Shown: positions 26,754 to 39,127, counted from the stretch's first letter. The stretch: 64,000 nt of DNA from JANQRX01 sp963663975 (GCA_963663975.2 CAXXRA010000015.1:620001-684000); one strand, 5' to 3'. Program-made: numbers and translations. The notes: generated from the letters alone by a model not told the origin.

Positions 26754-28060
26754 TTATTCCTGCTGTCCGGTCGCGACGCGACTGCAGTTGAAGGCGGGCG
26801 TGTCGTAGAGCGCCCTGGCGACATCGCGAGCATCCTCGTTGATGTCGCGTGGAATCTTGCGCTGCGGCGTCTTGGGGCAGCACCGCTTTTTTAACGGGCA
26901 AGGGCCGCAGTCATAGGTGCTGGCCAGATATCGGTAGGTGTTGTCACTGTTCAGGCGGCCCGATGACTTAAGCGTCTTTCCCGCCGGGCATACATAGACA
27001 TTATTATCCTCCTGCCACTGGAAGTCGGCTCTGGAGAAGGTGCCATCGTCGCGCTTTGATTTGTCGAACACCGGGATGTGCGGAGCGATGCCTCTGTCCT
27101 TGACCAGCCAGGCCAGCATCGGTGCCGCCCCATAGGCACTGTCGCCGGCCAGCCGTTTTGGCTTGAGGCCAAAGCGCTCTTCAACAGGCGGTCGCATGGT
27201 GCGGGCTGCTCCCACCTCAGCCTGCCGGATGGCTCGGAACACGTCGCCTCGAACATCGACGATCAGGCCCTTCTCCTTCAGCTTCGCCTCGATCCCATGG
27301 TCGGTATCGGCCAGATAGTTGTCCGATAGGCAAAGAAGGCCGGACCGCGCTGGGCGCCGGTCCATTGAGCTGCCGGGTCGGACGGGGACATGGTTCTTGA
27401 ACTTCGGTGTCACGCGCCGGCTGCTCCGACCGCTTGGCCGGCTGGTCCTTCCGGCCCTCCGGCGGCATCATTGAGCGTGGCCAGATAATCCCGGACCGTC
27501 TGTGTGGCGTCAGCAGGAATATTCTCCAAGCTCCATTCCTGGCCTGGCACCGAGCCTGCTTGTTGGCGTCGGCCTGGATCAGGCTGGCTCGACGGCAAAG
27601 CCTTCCCCGCCGACAAGGCCTTCCGACATGCAGCTGCGCACCTCCACTTGGTCGTCCGAGAGATTGTAAACATGACGCAGAAGACCACTCTGCCGGAAGC
27701 GGCACTTCCGTTCCTCCCGATTGAGCGAGAAGGTCGCCATTCTGGCACGCTGCCATCGAGACCCAGGCGACAGAACCAGCGATAGGCAAGATTGAGATGG
27801 ACCCCCTCGCAAGCCGCCGGTTCTGGCGAAGCAGTAGCCTTACCAATCAGCATCCGGATCATCAGCTCTGGATCAACCGAAGGCCGACCAATGGTTCGTG
27901 TAGAATCGTAGGCTATCGCTTGACCCGTCCAGATCGCCCAGATCGAGAAACCGATCGATCTGCCTCAGCTGGTGATCTTCCGGAACGTGATCCTCAAGGC
28001 AGAAGTCGGAAAAGCCGTTCCGGTGCCGCCTGCAGTCCCATCATCGCATCCATCCCACGA
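26754..28060 (-). mobile_element. Scrambled transposase relic (IS1182-like with IS5-like patches)
   Basis: Minus-strand coding sense is spread over several frames: LEDHVPEDHQLRQIDRFLDL near 28,000, VHLNLAYRWFCRLGLDG near 27,800, and AGDSAYGAAPMLAWLVKDRG with VYVCPAGKTLK near 27,000-27,150. These are IS1182/IS5-type transposase signatures. Short blocks near 27,268-27,295, 27,421-27,463 and 27,640-27,675 are instead near-identical to the IS5 element at 34-35 kb. No complete gene remains. Confidence 0.65.
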
Positions 28061-28516
28061 GCAAATCACTCAAAGGACGGAATCACGCCAACCGCCACCG
28101 ATCAAGCCCAACTAAATCAACAAAATCGGCACGAAGCGGAAGTCCGATGGGATCTGTGCGATGTCCGGTTGTTGGTTCAGGCGTTAAACCTTTCAGCCGG
28201 AGTTTCAAAGCCCAGCGTCTTGCGCGGTCGCTCATTTAGCTGCCGCGCCACTTTGTTCGTAAGCAGCTGCGACCACCAATCACTGAAATCAGCACTGTCC
28301 CTCGTTCAGGGATTTCAGCGCCTTACCACGTACGGCCGGGAGTTCGAGCGGGACGATATTCCAATCGTCGTCCGACGTTTTCGCGCCGCTCTCGGTTGGT
28401 CCATTTGTTCAATATCACTCTACCCACCGCCGGCCGGCCAAGGGGTCCGGGTCGCCCGCGCGCCGCCGCGGGCGACAACCGTCCCGGCGGCCGCATCAGG
28501 CGACCGCCACCCCCGT
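28061..28516. other. Non-coding stretch with an IS30 end fragment
   Basis: Apart from the 73-base IS30 fragment listed separately I see no gene or regulatory structure before the L,D-transpeptidase terminus. Confidence 0.45.
28179..28251 (-). mobile_element. IS30 left-end fragment
   Basis: The stretch from CAGGCGTT to GCTGCCGCGCCAC is nearly identical to bases 21,486-21,558 inside the IS30 element, with two mismatched positions near the start. The preceding GCGATGTCCGG resembles the R3 flank of that IS. Confidence 0.75.
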
Positions 28517-29200
28517 TCAGATAACGATGACCTCGGCACCGACGGGCACGCGGCCGTAGAGGTCGATCACGTCCCCATTGCGCATCCTGATGCAGCCCGA
28601 GGACACCGCCTGTCCAATGGTCCAGGGCTCGTTCGAGCCGTGGATGCGGTAGAGCGTCGAGCCGAGATAGAGCGCCCTGGCGCCGAGCGGATTGTCGAAC
28701 CCACCTTCCATGAAGGCGGGCAAGCCGGGTTGGCGCTGGCGCATCTCGGCGGGCGGCGTCCAACTGGGCCATTCGGCCTTGCGGGTGACTTTGTGGGTGC
28801 CGGCCCATTCGAAGCCCGGTCGACCGACACCGACTCCATAACGCAGCGCCTGACCGTTCTCGAGCGCCAGGAACAAATACCGCTGGCCCGTGTCGATGAT
28901 GATCGTACCGGCGGCGTATTTGGTTCCGACCTGCACCAGGCGGGGCAGGAAACGCGGGTCGATCGCGGCGCGGCCGAAATTCCGCAACGCCGGGTCGGAA
29001 GCGGTGCCAGTGACCGTCATGCGGGCAAAGACCGAGGTCCGGGCGGCCGCGGTCGAATTGGCTCGGCGTTCTGCGCTCGGCGTACGGTGCAGCCATGAGA
29101 GCAGGCTGTCGGGATCCGGTGGGATCGGAGTTTCGGCCGATGCGGCGGCCGAGACCGCCAGCAGCGCAGCGCACAATCCGGGAAAAAGCACGCCTCTCAT
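28517..29200 (-). CDS. L,D-transpeptidase (YkuD domain), exported
   Basis: 227 residues starting at Met 29200, with the signal peptide LCAALLAVSAAASA. The YkuD domain occupies the C-terminal half: IIIDTGQRYLFLALENG (first strands), the catalytic stretch RIHGSNEPWTIGQ and SSGCIRMRNGDVIDLY with nucleophile Cys. Such enzymes cross-link peptidoglycan (3-3 bonds) or attach outer-membrane proteins to it in the periplasm. It ends close to VPVGAEVIVI, a usual terminus. It is divergent from tag with a 199-base spacer. Confidence 0.92.
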   Translation of the reverse strand: MRGVLFPGLCAALLAVSAAASAETPIPPDPDSLLSWLHRTPSAERRANSTAAARTSVFARMTVTGTASDPALRNFGRAAIDPRFLPRLVQVGTKYAAGTIIIDTGQRYLFLALENGQALRYGVGVGRPGFEWAGTHKVTRKAEWPSWTPPAEMRQRQPGLPAFMEGGFDNPLGARALYLGSTLYRIHGSNEPWTIGQAVSSGCIRMRNGDVIDLYGRVPVGAEVIVI

Positions 29201-29399
29201 GGTTGCGGGTCGCCTGCATCGAATAACGGGAACCCGCACACTAAGCGGTCTCCTCCATGGGAATGGTAAACGGGACCTTTCGCTTTCGCCCCCATGGTGA
29301 ATGAAGCGTTACATGGGCTGGTGTCAGCAGCCGTGGGCCCACGCCGTTTCGCCGGCAGCGCGGCCGTGCGATCGTGGCGGTGAGGAGGGAATCACTGCC

Positions 29400-30035
29400 A
29401 TGGACCACGACAACGGCAGCGTCGTCGGCCAGGACGGCAGGCCGCGCTGCTTCTGGCAGGGCGGGGCCCCGGACTACGCCGACTACCACGATCTTGAGTG
29501 GGGGTTTCCGGTCGATGACGACAACCGCCTGTTCGAGAAGATCTGCCTGGAGGGGTTCCAGGCGGGGCTGTCGTGGCTGACCATCCTGCGCAAGCGCGAG
29601 AATTTCCGTCGTGCCTTTGCCGGTTTCGATATCGCCGGTGTCGCATCCTTCGGCGAGCGCGACGTCGAACGGCTTGTCGGCGATGCCGGGATCGTGCGCC
29701 ATCGCGGCAAGATCGAATCGACCATCAACAATGCCCGCCACGCCCTGGAGCTGATCGAAAACGAGGGCTCTCTGGCCGCCTATTTCTGGCGCTTCGAGCC
29801 CCCTCCTGCCGACCGTCCGGCGCGGCTCGACTGGTCCACGTTGCAAACCCTGGGCAAGACCGCCGAATCCACCGAACTGTCCAAGGATCTGAAAAAACGC
29901 GGCTGGAGCTTTGTCGGCCCGACCACCGTCTATGCCTTCATGCAGGCGATGGGCCTGGTCAACGACCACCTCGAGGGGTGCTTTTGCCGGGCCGAGGTCG
30001 AGCAGGCGCGCGCCGCTTTCGTCCGGCCGCGCTGA
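29400..30035 (+). CDS. tag: DNA-3-methyladenine glycosylase I
   Basis: 211 residues. Tag removes 3-methyladenine from alkylated DNA in base-excision repair. RCFWQGGAPDYADYHDLEWG is the conserved start (Cys and His of the zinc site; Glu/Trp for base recognition), then FEKICLEGFQAGLSWLTILR and the C-terminal KRGWSFVGPTTVYAFMQ followed by GLVNDHLEGCFCR. The start at 29400 has GAGGAGG at good spacing; upstream in-frame codons are not conserved. Its 3' end overlaps hisG (opposite strand) by 77 bases. Confidence 0.94.
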   Translation: MDHDNGSVVGQDGRPRCFWQGGAPDYADYHDLEWGFPVDDDNRLFEKICLEGFQAGLSWLTILRKRENFRRAFAGFDIAGVASFGERDVERLVGDAGIVRHRGKIESTINNARHALELIENEGSLAAYFWRFEPPPADRPARLDWSTLQTLGKTAESTELSKDLKKRGWSFVGPTTVYAFMQAMGLVNDHLEGCFCRAEVEQARAAFVRPR

Positions 30036-30768
30036 AACCGGCACGCCGGGCGAGCCGGGCATAGACCCCCGGCGGACCGAGACGGCCGACCAGGGTTTTC
30101 AGCAGGCGGCGCTCGCTTGTTCCCCATGGCGCGGCCAGGCTCATGGCAAGACAGGCCTCGGATGTGAGCATGACCCCGTCGGACAGGACCTTGAGCCCGT
30201 TCGCCGCAAGCGTCGAACCGGTTGAGGTGATGTCGACGATGAGATCGGCCGCACCGGCCGCCGGCGCACCCTCCGTCGCGCCGAGGCTTTCGACGATGCG
30301 ATAGTCGGCAATACCGTGGCGGGCAAAGAACCGCCGCGTGATGGCGACGTATTTGGTCGCCACCGTCAGCCGCCGGCCATGGCGCGGCCTGAAATCACCG
30401 GCCACGTCGTCGAGATCCTCCATCGTGTCGACATCGATCCAGGCTTTCGGAACGGCGACCACAACTGTGCACCGGCCGAATCCGAGGGGTGCAACGATCT
30501 CGACCCGCGCGGCCCACTCCGGCACACTCTCCTCGATCTGATCGCGGCCGGTCACGCCCAGATGCACCGCTCCGGCGCCGATTTCGCGCGCGATCTCAGG
30601 CGCGGAGAGAAACGCCACGTCGATGCCGTCGAGGCCCTTGACCCTGCCGCGATAGCTGCGCGAGCCGCCCGCCGCGGTGAACTCAAGACCGATGCCGGCG
30701 AAAAACTCTTCGCTATCGGTCTTGAGGCGTCCCTTGGACGGGATGCCGAAGACCACCGGTCCGCTCAT
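29959..30768 (-). CDS. hisG: ATP phosphoribosyltransferase, short form
   Basis: 269 residues; catalyses the first step of histidine synthesis, joining ATP and PRPP. It opens VFGIPSKGRLK, carries GVTGRDQIEES and the PRPP loop DLIVDITSTGSTLAANGLK. It lacks the C-terminal regulatory domain of long HisG, so it should need HisZ, whose gene overlaps it by four bases upstream. The tail (AAGRKRRAPARPRPGKSTP) is basic and reaches into the end of the convergent tag gene. Feedback by histidine is expected to act through the HisG-HisZ complex. Confidence 0.93.
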   Translation of the reverse strand: MSGPVVFGIPSKGRLKTDSEEFFAGIGLEFTAAGGSRSYRGRVKGLDGIDVAFLSAPEIAREIGAGAVHLGVTGRDQIEESVPEWAARVEIVAPLGFGRCTVVVAVPKAWIDVDTMEDLDDVAGDFRPRHGRRLTVATKYVAITRRFFARHGIADYRIVESLGATEGAPAAGAADLIVDITSTGSTLAANGLKVLSDGVMLTSEACLAMSLAAPWGTSERRLLKTLVGRLGPPGVYARLARRAGFSAAGRKRRAPARPRPGKSTPRGGR

Positions 30769-31856
30769 GGCGCCACCCCGGTCCGTTCCAGCCAGATGGC
30801 AAAACCGACCGCCGGAATGATACCGTCGGCACCAAGCATGGACATCAGCCGGTCATATCGCCCGCCACCGACGATCGGCTGCCCGGCGCCGTCGTTGCGG
30901 TGAATCTCGAAGACGAAGCCGGTGTAGTAGTCGAGACGCCGACCGAAATCGGCGGCGAAGGTCAGCTTGTGGAGCGCGATCCCTCTGGCCGCGATCGCCA
31001 CCATGCGCTTCTCGAAGCGGTCGATGGCGGGGCCGAAGGCGATTCTGCGGCGCTTTGCCAAAGCCCGCATCTCACTGAGGGCGACCTCCGGTTCGGCCCG
31101 GATCGCCAGATATGCCTCCAGGATATCTGCCGCGCGATGTCCGATGCCCCGGCCGAGCGCACCTTTGTGCATGAACCGCCCGGCGATCTCGTCGGCCTGG
31201 CGGCCGCCGAGCGTGGCCAGCCCTTGAGCAAACAGCATCTCCTCGGCGACAAGCCGAACCTTGGCGCGGCCGGCATCTTCCAGCCCCGTCGGTCGGCTGC
31301 GCCGGGGAAACGGCACGCCGGTTCTTGCCTTGCCGATCAGCTCCGCCAGCCGTGGGCGATCTCCGAAGGTCCGGCTCAGCCGGCGGCGCCATGGCGTGCT
31401 CACGTCAAGTGCCCGGACCAGCGATTCGAACAGCGCCGAATCGCCCATCCGCACCGACGGGTCGCGCATGCCGAGGCAGCCGACCGAGTCGATGGCAAGC
31501 TGGAGGATTTCGGCATCCGCCGCGAGGCGATCGCGGCGACCGAGCGCCTCGACGCCGGCCTGCAGAAACTCACCGGGGGCGCCGCCACGCTGGCGGAACA
31601 CCGGCCCGAGATAGGCGTAGTCGGCCCGCCGCTTGTGTTCGCCAAGCCCGATGTGCTGCAGGCAGACCGGTATCGTGTAGTCCGGCCGTAACGCCAGTTC
31701 GACGCCCTCACCATCATTGGTGAGATAGAGCCGCCGCCTGAGATCTTCGCCGGCGAGGTCGACGAACACGCCGGCCCGGTGGATGATGGCGGGTTCGACG
31801 AAATCATACCCGGCGCCGGTCAGGAGCGCCCGAAGCGGCTCATATCCGTCTGTCAT
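30765..31856 (-). CDS. hisZ: ATP phosphoribosyltransferase regulatory subunit
   Basis: 363 residues resembling a catalytically dead histidyl-tRNA synthetase. Class II landmarks are present (LALRPDYTIPVC, YLGPVFRQRGG as motif-2 remnant, RRLDYYTGFVFEI, VGGGRYDRLMSM), but the anticodon-binding domain is missing. It assembles with short HisG and senses histidine. Start MTDGYEPLRALL overlaps the hisS 3' end by 17 bases (an alternative Met lies 9 bases upstream). The order hisS-hisZ-hisG is common in alphaproteobacteria and suggests one transcript. Confidence 0.92.
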   Translation of the reverse strand: MTDGYEPLRALLTGAGYDFVEPAIIHRAGVFVDLAGEDLRRRLYLTNDGEGVELALRPDYTIPVCLQHIGLGEHKRRADYAYLGPVFRQRGGAPGEFLQAGVEALGRRDRLAADAEILQLAIDSVGCLGMRDPSVRMGDSALFESLVRALDVSTPWRRRLSRTFGDRPRLAELIGKARTGVPFPRRSRPTGLEDAGRAKVRLVAEEMLFAQGLATLGGRQADEIAGRFMHKGALGRGIGHRAADILEAYLAIRAEPEVALSEMRALAKRRRIAFGPAIDRFEKRMVAIAARGIALHKLTFAADFGRRLDYYTGFVFEIHRNDGAGQPIVGGGRYDRLMSMLGADGIIPAVGFAIWLERTGVAP

Positions 31857-33372
31857 CGTCGGCATCCGGCGTTGTCTGGTCGCTGCTTGCCGGCGTCCCG
31901 CCGACGGCGTCTTCGAACGGTTTGTCGTTGCCCCGCCCCAGCGACGCCTGGACGGCCTGGACAAGATCGGCTTCGGGAAGCTCGAACTGCCCGGGCCGCT
32001 GCTCGCGCCATTGCACATTGTCCGCCACGCCGGCCGACAGCTGCTTGCCGAGCGCCAAATCCTTGATCTGGACGACCCCCCGCGATCGCTCGTCCTCACC
32101 CTGGATCACCGCCAGCGGCGCGTTGCGCCGGTCGGCGTATTTCATCTGGGCCTTCACGCCGGCATCACCGACATAGAGTTCGGCCCTGATCCCGGCCTGG
32201 CGAAGCCGCGACACCATCGCCTGGTAGCCGGCGACGCGATCGCGATCGAGAACCAGCACCACGACCGGCCCGCGATCGGCTTCGGCGCCGAGCATATTGA
32301 GCGCCGCCAGCGCCGCCGCCAGGCGCGAGACCCCGATCGACACGCCGGTCGCCGGAATTTCCTGGTTGATGAAACGGCCGACCAGTCCGTCATAGCGGCC
32401 ACCGCCGCCAACTGAACCGAAGATCACGGGCCGGCCTTTTTCATTGGGAATTTCGGCCAGCAGCTCCGCCTCGAACACCGCCCCGGTATAGTATTCCAGG
32501 CCCCTGACCACCGAAGGGTCGATGCTGACCCGATCGTGCTGGTAACCGGCCGCGCGGACGATCGCCTCGATCTCGCCGAGTTCCCGCCGTCCGTCCTGGT
32601 CCTGCGCGGCCAACTGCGGGACCGCGCCATCGCCGGACAGCGCGGTCAGGATGATGCGCCGCTGATCCGGGTCGAGCCGGGCGCCTTTTGCAACGTCGCC
32701 GCTGTCATCGGTGCGTCCCCCGCCGAGCAGCGCCTCGACGCCAGCCAGACCGAGGCGATCGAGCTTGTCGATCGCCCGCAGCACCGTCAGCCGCACGGCG
32801 GCATGATCATCCCCGGCCAGTCCGGCCGCGTCCATGACGGCGTCGAGCACCTTGCGGGAGTTGACCTTGACGCGATATTGGCCGCGGGTCACGCCCAGCG
32901 CCTCCATCGTGTCGGCGAGCATCATGCACATTTCGGCATCCGCCGCCGCGCCTGACGCGCCGACGGTATCGGCGTCGAACTGCATGAATTGTCGAAAACG
33001 TCCCGGCCCAGGCTTCTCGTTGCGGAACGCCCAGCCGAAGCGATAGCTTCGGTAGGGGCGGGGCAGGGCCTGTAGGTTTTCCGCGACAAAACGGGCCAGC
33101 GGCGCGGTCAGATCATAGCGCAGCGACAGCCATTGCTGGTCGTCGTCACGAAACGAAAACACCCCTTCATTGGGACGATCCTGGTCGGGCAGGAACTTGC
33201 CCAGCGCGTCGGTATATTCGATCAACGGCGTCTCGGCCGGCTCGAACCCGTAGAGCTCGTAAACACCACGGATACGGGCCACCAGCCAATCGGCGGCGCG
33301 AATTTCGCTTGGCGAGCGATCCGCCAGGCCGCGCGGCAGTCTCGCCTTCAGCTTGTTGTCTTTGCCTGGCAT
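31840..33372 (-). CDS. hisS: Histidyl-tRNA synthetase
   Basis: 510 residues. Start MPGKDNKLKARLPRG. Motif 1 region IRGVYELYGFEPAETP, motif 2 FRNEKPGPGRFRQFMQFD, the His-specific RGLEYYTGAVFE, and motif 3 near GGGGRYDGLVGRF followed by GVSIGVSRLAAAL. The C-terminal anticodon-binding domain includes GDAGVKAQMKYADRR. Activates histidine and loads tRNA-His. A MITE-like repeat begins five bases upstream of the ATG, so the whole leader, including any ribosome-binding site, lies in repeat sequence; I see no good Shine-Dalgarno there. The frame reads on through the repeat, which is not coding. Confidence 0.95.
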   Translation of the reverse strand: MPGKDNKLKARLPRGLADRSPSEIRAADWLVARIRGVYELYGFEPAETPLIEYTDALGKFLPDQDRPNEGVFSFRDDDQQWLSLRYDLTAPLARFVAENLQALPRPYRSYRFGWAFRNEKPGPGRFRQFMQFDADTVGASGAAADAEMCMMLADTMEALGVTRGQYRVKVNSRKVLDAVMDAAGLAGDDHAAVRLTVLRAIDKLDRLGLAGVEALLGGGRTDDSGDVAKGARLDPDQRRIILTALSGDGAVPQLAAQDQDGRRELGEIEAIVRAAGYQHDRVSIDPSVVRGLEYYTGAVFEAELLAEIPNEKGRPVIFGSVGGGGRYDGLVGRFINQEIPATGVSIGVSRLAAALAALNMLGAEADRGPVVVLVLDRDRVAGYQAMVSRLRQAGIRAELYVGDAGVKAQMKYADRRNAPLAVIQGEDERSRGVVQIKDLALGKQLSAGVADNVQWREQRPGQFELPEADLVQAVQASLGRGNDKPFEDAVGGTPASSDQTTPDADDDRRI

Positions 33373-33377
33373 CGCTA

Positions 33378-33646
33378 GAGCGTTTTCGACCAACTCTGGG
33401 TCAATTCTGTTTCGCGATCGGCGAGGCGATCCGGCGTCGAAACGATCGACGGGCGATGCTCGTGCATCGTCCGAGATCGCTTCGGCGTTGGGCGCCCGCC
33501 AATCGGAAACCCGAAGGGACGGGCGATTTTGCGCCAATTCCTGCGCGATGTCTCTCGACCGTATCCGGATACGCCCATCGAACCTTGACTTGATCTTGTC
33601 ACAAAATCGCTCCGTCAGAATGGCTCGGAGTTGGTTGAAAGCGCTC
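33378..33646 (+). mobile_element. MITE-like element, copy A (hisS leader)
   Basis: 269 bases bounded by inverted repeats GAGCGTTTTCGACCAACTC (left) and GAGCGCTTTCAACCAACTC (right, minus strand), with TA at the left border and TG at the right. Interior blocks GGGACGGGCGATTTTGCGCC, TTGACTTGATCTTGTCACAA and AATCGCTCCGTCAGAATGGC are shared by the other three copies. There is no coding capacity. Long inverted repeats and TA borders suggest a non-autonomous IS630/mariner-type element. Confidence 0.8.
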
Positions 33647-34068
33647 TGGATCGCTGAGCGAGAGAGGTCCGCCGGTCCAATGGTGAAAACGCAGGGTTTG
33701 GCAGGAAAACTGCGGCTTCCTATCCCATAGGCCTGGGGCCGGCAAGTCGTGGCGATCTTGAGTGATTCAGCGCAGCCGACATTAACCTGAGCAGGCTACA
33801 CTCCCGCGTGCCTGAAATCAGCCGAACGGCCGGACGGCCGGGGAGGATCCCGTGAGCACCGAACCGGCCGGGTCTGATAGCCCGAGGCGACGGCGAGTCC
33901 GTCGTCGGGTCACGCGAATGCGACCGTCTGCCACCAATCCCGGATGAACACCGCGGCGATCGGCACCCGCCCGGCCATGAGTATCCACGCGTTCAACGTC
34001 GTGCGCATTGAAGATCCGGCGGGTTGTCGAGCCGTTGCCACATCGTGTCCCGGTGTAGGATAGTAAAG
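33647..34068. other. Spacer before the split crystallin gene, with two doubtful small frames
   Basis: A GTG frame 33852-33947 (31 codons) has a good GGGGAGGATCC site but then ends. On the minus strand 33910-34008 starts MRTTLNAWILMAGRVPIAAV, reminiscent of the first helix of DoxX proteins, and stops after 32 codons. Neither is supported as a full gene. Confidence 0.35.
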
Positions 34069-34145
34069 GTGAACAAAGGGTGGCGAAAAAACGGGAGCGA
34101 TACGGTGCAGCATGTGTTCTTCGGATTCAGAGCGGTCTCACTTCA
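34069..34145 (+). pseudogene. 5' fragment of the beta/gamma-crystallin gene, cut by IS5
   Basis: GTG start, then NKGWRKNGSDTVQHVFFGF and RAVSLQ. This is the basic n-region and beginning of the hydrophobic core of a signal peptide. Joined across the insertion at TTCA it continues in frame with LSILTLAAAALIHDAGPASA, completing the signal peptide. Ribosome-binding sequence is weak (AAAGG at short spacing, GGA further up). Confidence 0.7.
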
Positions 34146-35438
34146 GGGCACCTCGAAAAATAATGCGACTGACGTGAAACTCGACAGGTTGTGCGGTTCT
34201 CGCGGGTCATGAGCGGGGTTGGCGTCTGGGTTTTCGGCCTTCTCCGGCTCCCCGGCGGGTCTGTTTCCCTGTCAATGGGGGCTCCAGGCAGACTTCTCCC
34301 CTGATGACCATCACGTTGGCGCCGCCGCGGCGAGACGCTCCAGCTGCACCAGGCGGCGCATGTTGTAGGCGAGGTTCTTCAGCCCGATCCGCGCCCTCGC
34401 CCGTACCAGCCCGATACTGCGCACCAGCGTCCCGCCCATGTCGTTGCTCTGGGCCCCGAACACGTGCTCGACGCGCGCCCGCACCTTCGAACGGGCCTTG
34501 TTGCCCCGCTTCTCCCGCTCGCTCAGCGGCTTGTCGCGATGCCCCTTGCGGTGGATGCGGCTGTTCAGGCCCTTCTCCTTCAGCTTCGCCTCGATCTCCG
34601 CCGACCGATAGGCGCTGTCCGCCCACACGTCCGAGGCCGTGTTGTCCGGATCAAGGATGTCCTCCACGACCTGGCTGTCGTGCACCGCCGCGTCGGTCAC
34701 CTGGTAACGCCGCACCAGCTTGTGCCGGCGGTCCACGTTGACATGGTTCTTGTAACCGTAGTGGCTCTTGCCATGCTTCTTTGTCCACCGTGCGTCCGTG
34801 TCCTTCTGCGACCGCTTGGCCGGCTGGTCCTTCCAGCGCTCCGGCGTCTCGCCATCCTTGATCCGCGCGTTGTCGTCACGGCTGTTGCGCTGCTTGGGGA
34901 CCGGTACGATCGACGCGTCGATGATCTGGCCGCCCATCGCCAGGTAGCCCTGCTTCTCCAGATAGCCGTCGAAGTCCTCGAACAACGCCTCGACCATGCC
35001 CGCCCGCGCCAACTGTTCCCGGTAGAGCCACACCGTCTTGGCGTCGGGGACCTTGTCCTCAAGACCGAACCCTACGAACCGCATGAACGAGAGGCGGTCG
35101 CGAAGCTGGTACTCCACTTGGTCGTCCGAGAGATTGTAAAGCTCGCAGAGAACGATCGCCTTGAACATCGCCACCGCGTCCCAGGGCTTTCGCCCCGCCG
35201 GCGACTTCCGTTCCTCGGCCGGCTTGCGCCAGATCGCCTCCAGGCGGGCACGGAAATTCTCCCACGGAACCACCGCGTCGATCCTCGCCAAAGGATCGTT
35301 CTTGGCGTCCAGGCCGGCATACCGATTCGCGATGTCGAAAAAGCCCATTTGGCCCATGGTCGGTTCCCCACATCTACGCGCCAAACCGTCCGGATTATAA
35401 CCGATCAAGGCTCGGAACAGGGATTTTTAGAGGTGCCC
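34146..35438 (-). mobile_element. IS5-family insertion sequence with 4-bp target duplication
   Basis: 1293 bases. Terminal inverted repeats GGGCACCTCGAAAAAT (left) and GGGCACCTCTAAAAAT (right, minus strand) are each flanked by TTCA (34142-34145 and 35439-35442), a target duplication. It carries one intact transposase gene on the minus strand. Patches of the same sequence lie in the relic at 27.2-27.7 kb. Confidence 0.92.
34311..35357 (-). CDS. IS5-family transposase
   Basis: 348 residues from MGQMGFFDIANRYAGLD. DUF772 N-terminal region (AMFKAIVLCELYNLSDDQVE) then a DDE domain: Asp in GGQIIDASIVPVP, Asp in DVWADSAYRSAE, and Glu in VRARVEHVFGAQ. HKLVRRYQVTDAAVHDSQ is typical of the family. The frame is complete and the ends are intact, so it may be active. 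Confidence 0.92.
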   Translation of the reverse strand: MGQMGFFDIANRYAGLDAKNDPLARIDAVVPWENFRARLEAIWRKPAEERKSPAGRKPWDAVAMFKAIVLCELYNLSDDQVEYQLRDRLSFMRFVGFGLEDKVPDAKTVWLYREQLARAGMVEALFEDFDGYLEKQGYLAMGGQIIDASIVPVPKQRNSRDDNARIKDGETPERWKDQPAKRSQKDTDARWTKKHGKSHYGYKNHVNVDRRHKLVRRYQVTDAAVHDSQVVEDILDPDNTASDVWADSAYRSAEIEAKLKEKGLNSRIHRKGHRDKPLSEREKRGNKARSKVRARVEHVFGAQSNDMGGTLVRSIGLVRARARIGLKNLAYNMRRLVQLERLAAAAPT

Positions 35439-37006
<1,568 letters not shown>

Positions 37007-37030
37007 TCCAGGGCTTCGAACTCCAAAAAG

Positions 37031-37054
37031 AAAGGCCGCCAAATGGCGGCCTTT
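37031..37054. terminator. Bidirectional intrinsic terminator
   Basis: AAAGGCCGCC-AAAT-GGCGGCCTTT, a 10-bp perfect stem flanked by A and T runs on both sides. It lies between the convergent crystallin and groEL genes. Confidence 0.85.
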
Positions 37055-37079
37055 CGGTATTCGTTTGTGGTGGGTGGAC

Positions 37080-38720
<1,641 letters not shown>

Positions 38721-38763
38721 TGCTGTTGTCCTGTTGGGTTTGGTTTCGGAATGGAAAAGGGGC

Positions 38764-39078
38764 CTAGGCGGCCTTGCGGCGTGCGGGTCGACCCTCGATC
38801 ACACCCATGACGTCGGATTCCTTCATGATGAGAAGGTCTTCGCCATCGATCTTGACCTCGGTGCCCGACCATTTGCCGAACAGGATCCGATCGCCGGCCT
38901 TGACGTCGAGCGGGGCCAATTTGCCGGTCTCGTCGCGGGCTCCGGGACCCACGGCGATGATTTCACCCTCCTGGGGCTTCTCTTGCGCGGTATCGGGAAT
39001 GATGATGCCGCCGGCGCTCTTGCCTTCGGAATCGATACGTCGCACGACCACCCGGTCGTGCAAGGGGCGGAATTTCAT
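38764..39078 (-). CDS. groS: Co-chaperonin GroES (10 kDa)
   Basis: 104 residues: FRPLHDRVVVRRIDSEGKSA, mobile loop SAGGIIIPDTAQEKPQEG, and DDLL-like EDLLIMKESDVMGVIEG. The C-terminal RPARRKAA is a small basic extension. First gene of the groESL operon. Confidence 0.98.
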   Translation of the reverse strand: MKFRPLHDRVVVRRIDSEGKSAGGIIIPDTAQEKPQEGEIIAVGPGARDETGKLAPLDVKAGDRILFGKWSGTEVKIDGEDLLIMKESDVMGVIEGRPARRKAA

Positions 39079-39127
39079 GTTGTCTTCCTCTTGAGCGGTG
39101 CGATCTCTGATCGCCTGAAATCCTCGA

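Noticed and set aside
27797..29098. Plus-strand frame of 433 codons over the transposase relic and L,D-transpeptidase gene
   Set aside because: It is antisense to the L,D-transpeptidase gene and relic; its residues show no family pattern.
33410..33650. N-terminal extension of hisS through the MITE
   Set aside because: The frame happens to be open, but the residues are encoded by the repeat and the hisS family starts near MPGKDNK.
33910..34008. DoxX-like 32-codon fragment on the minus strand
   Set aside because: Only the first helix is suggestive; too short to support, so only mentioned in the spacer note.
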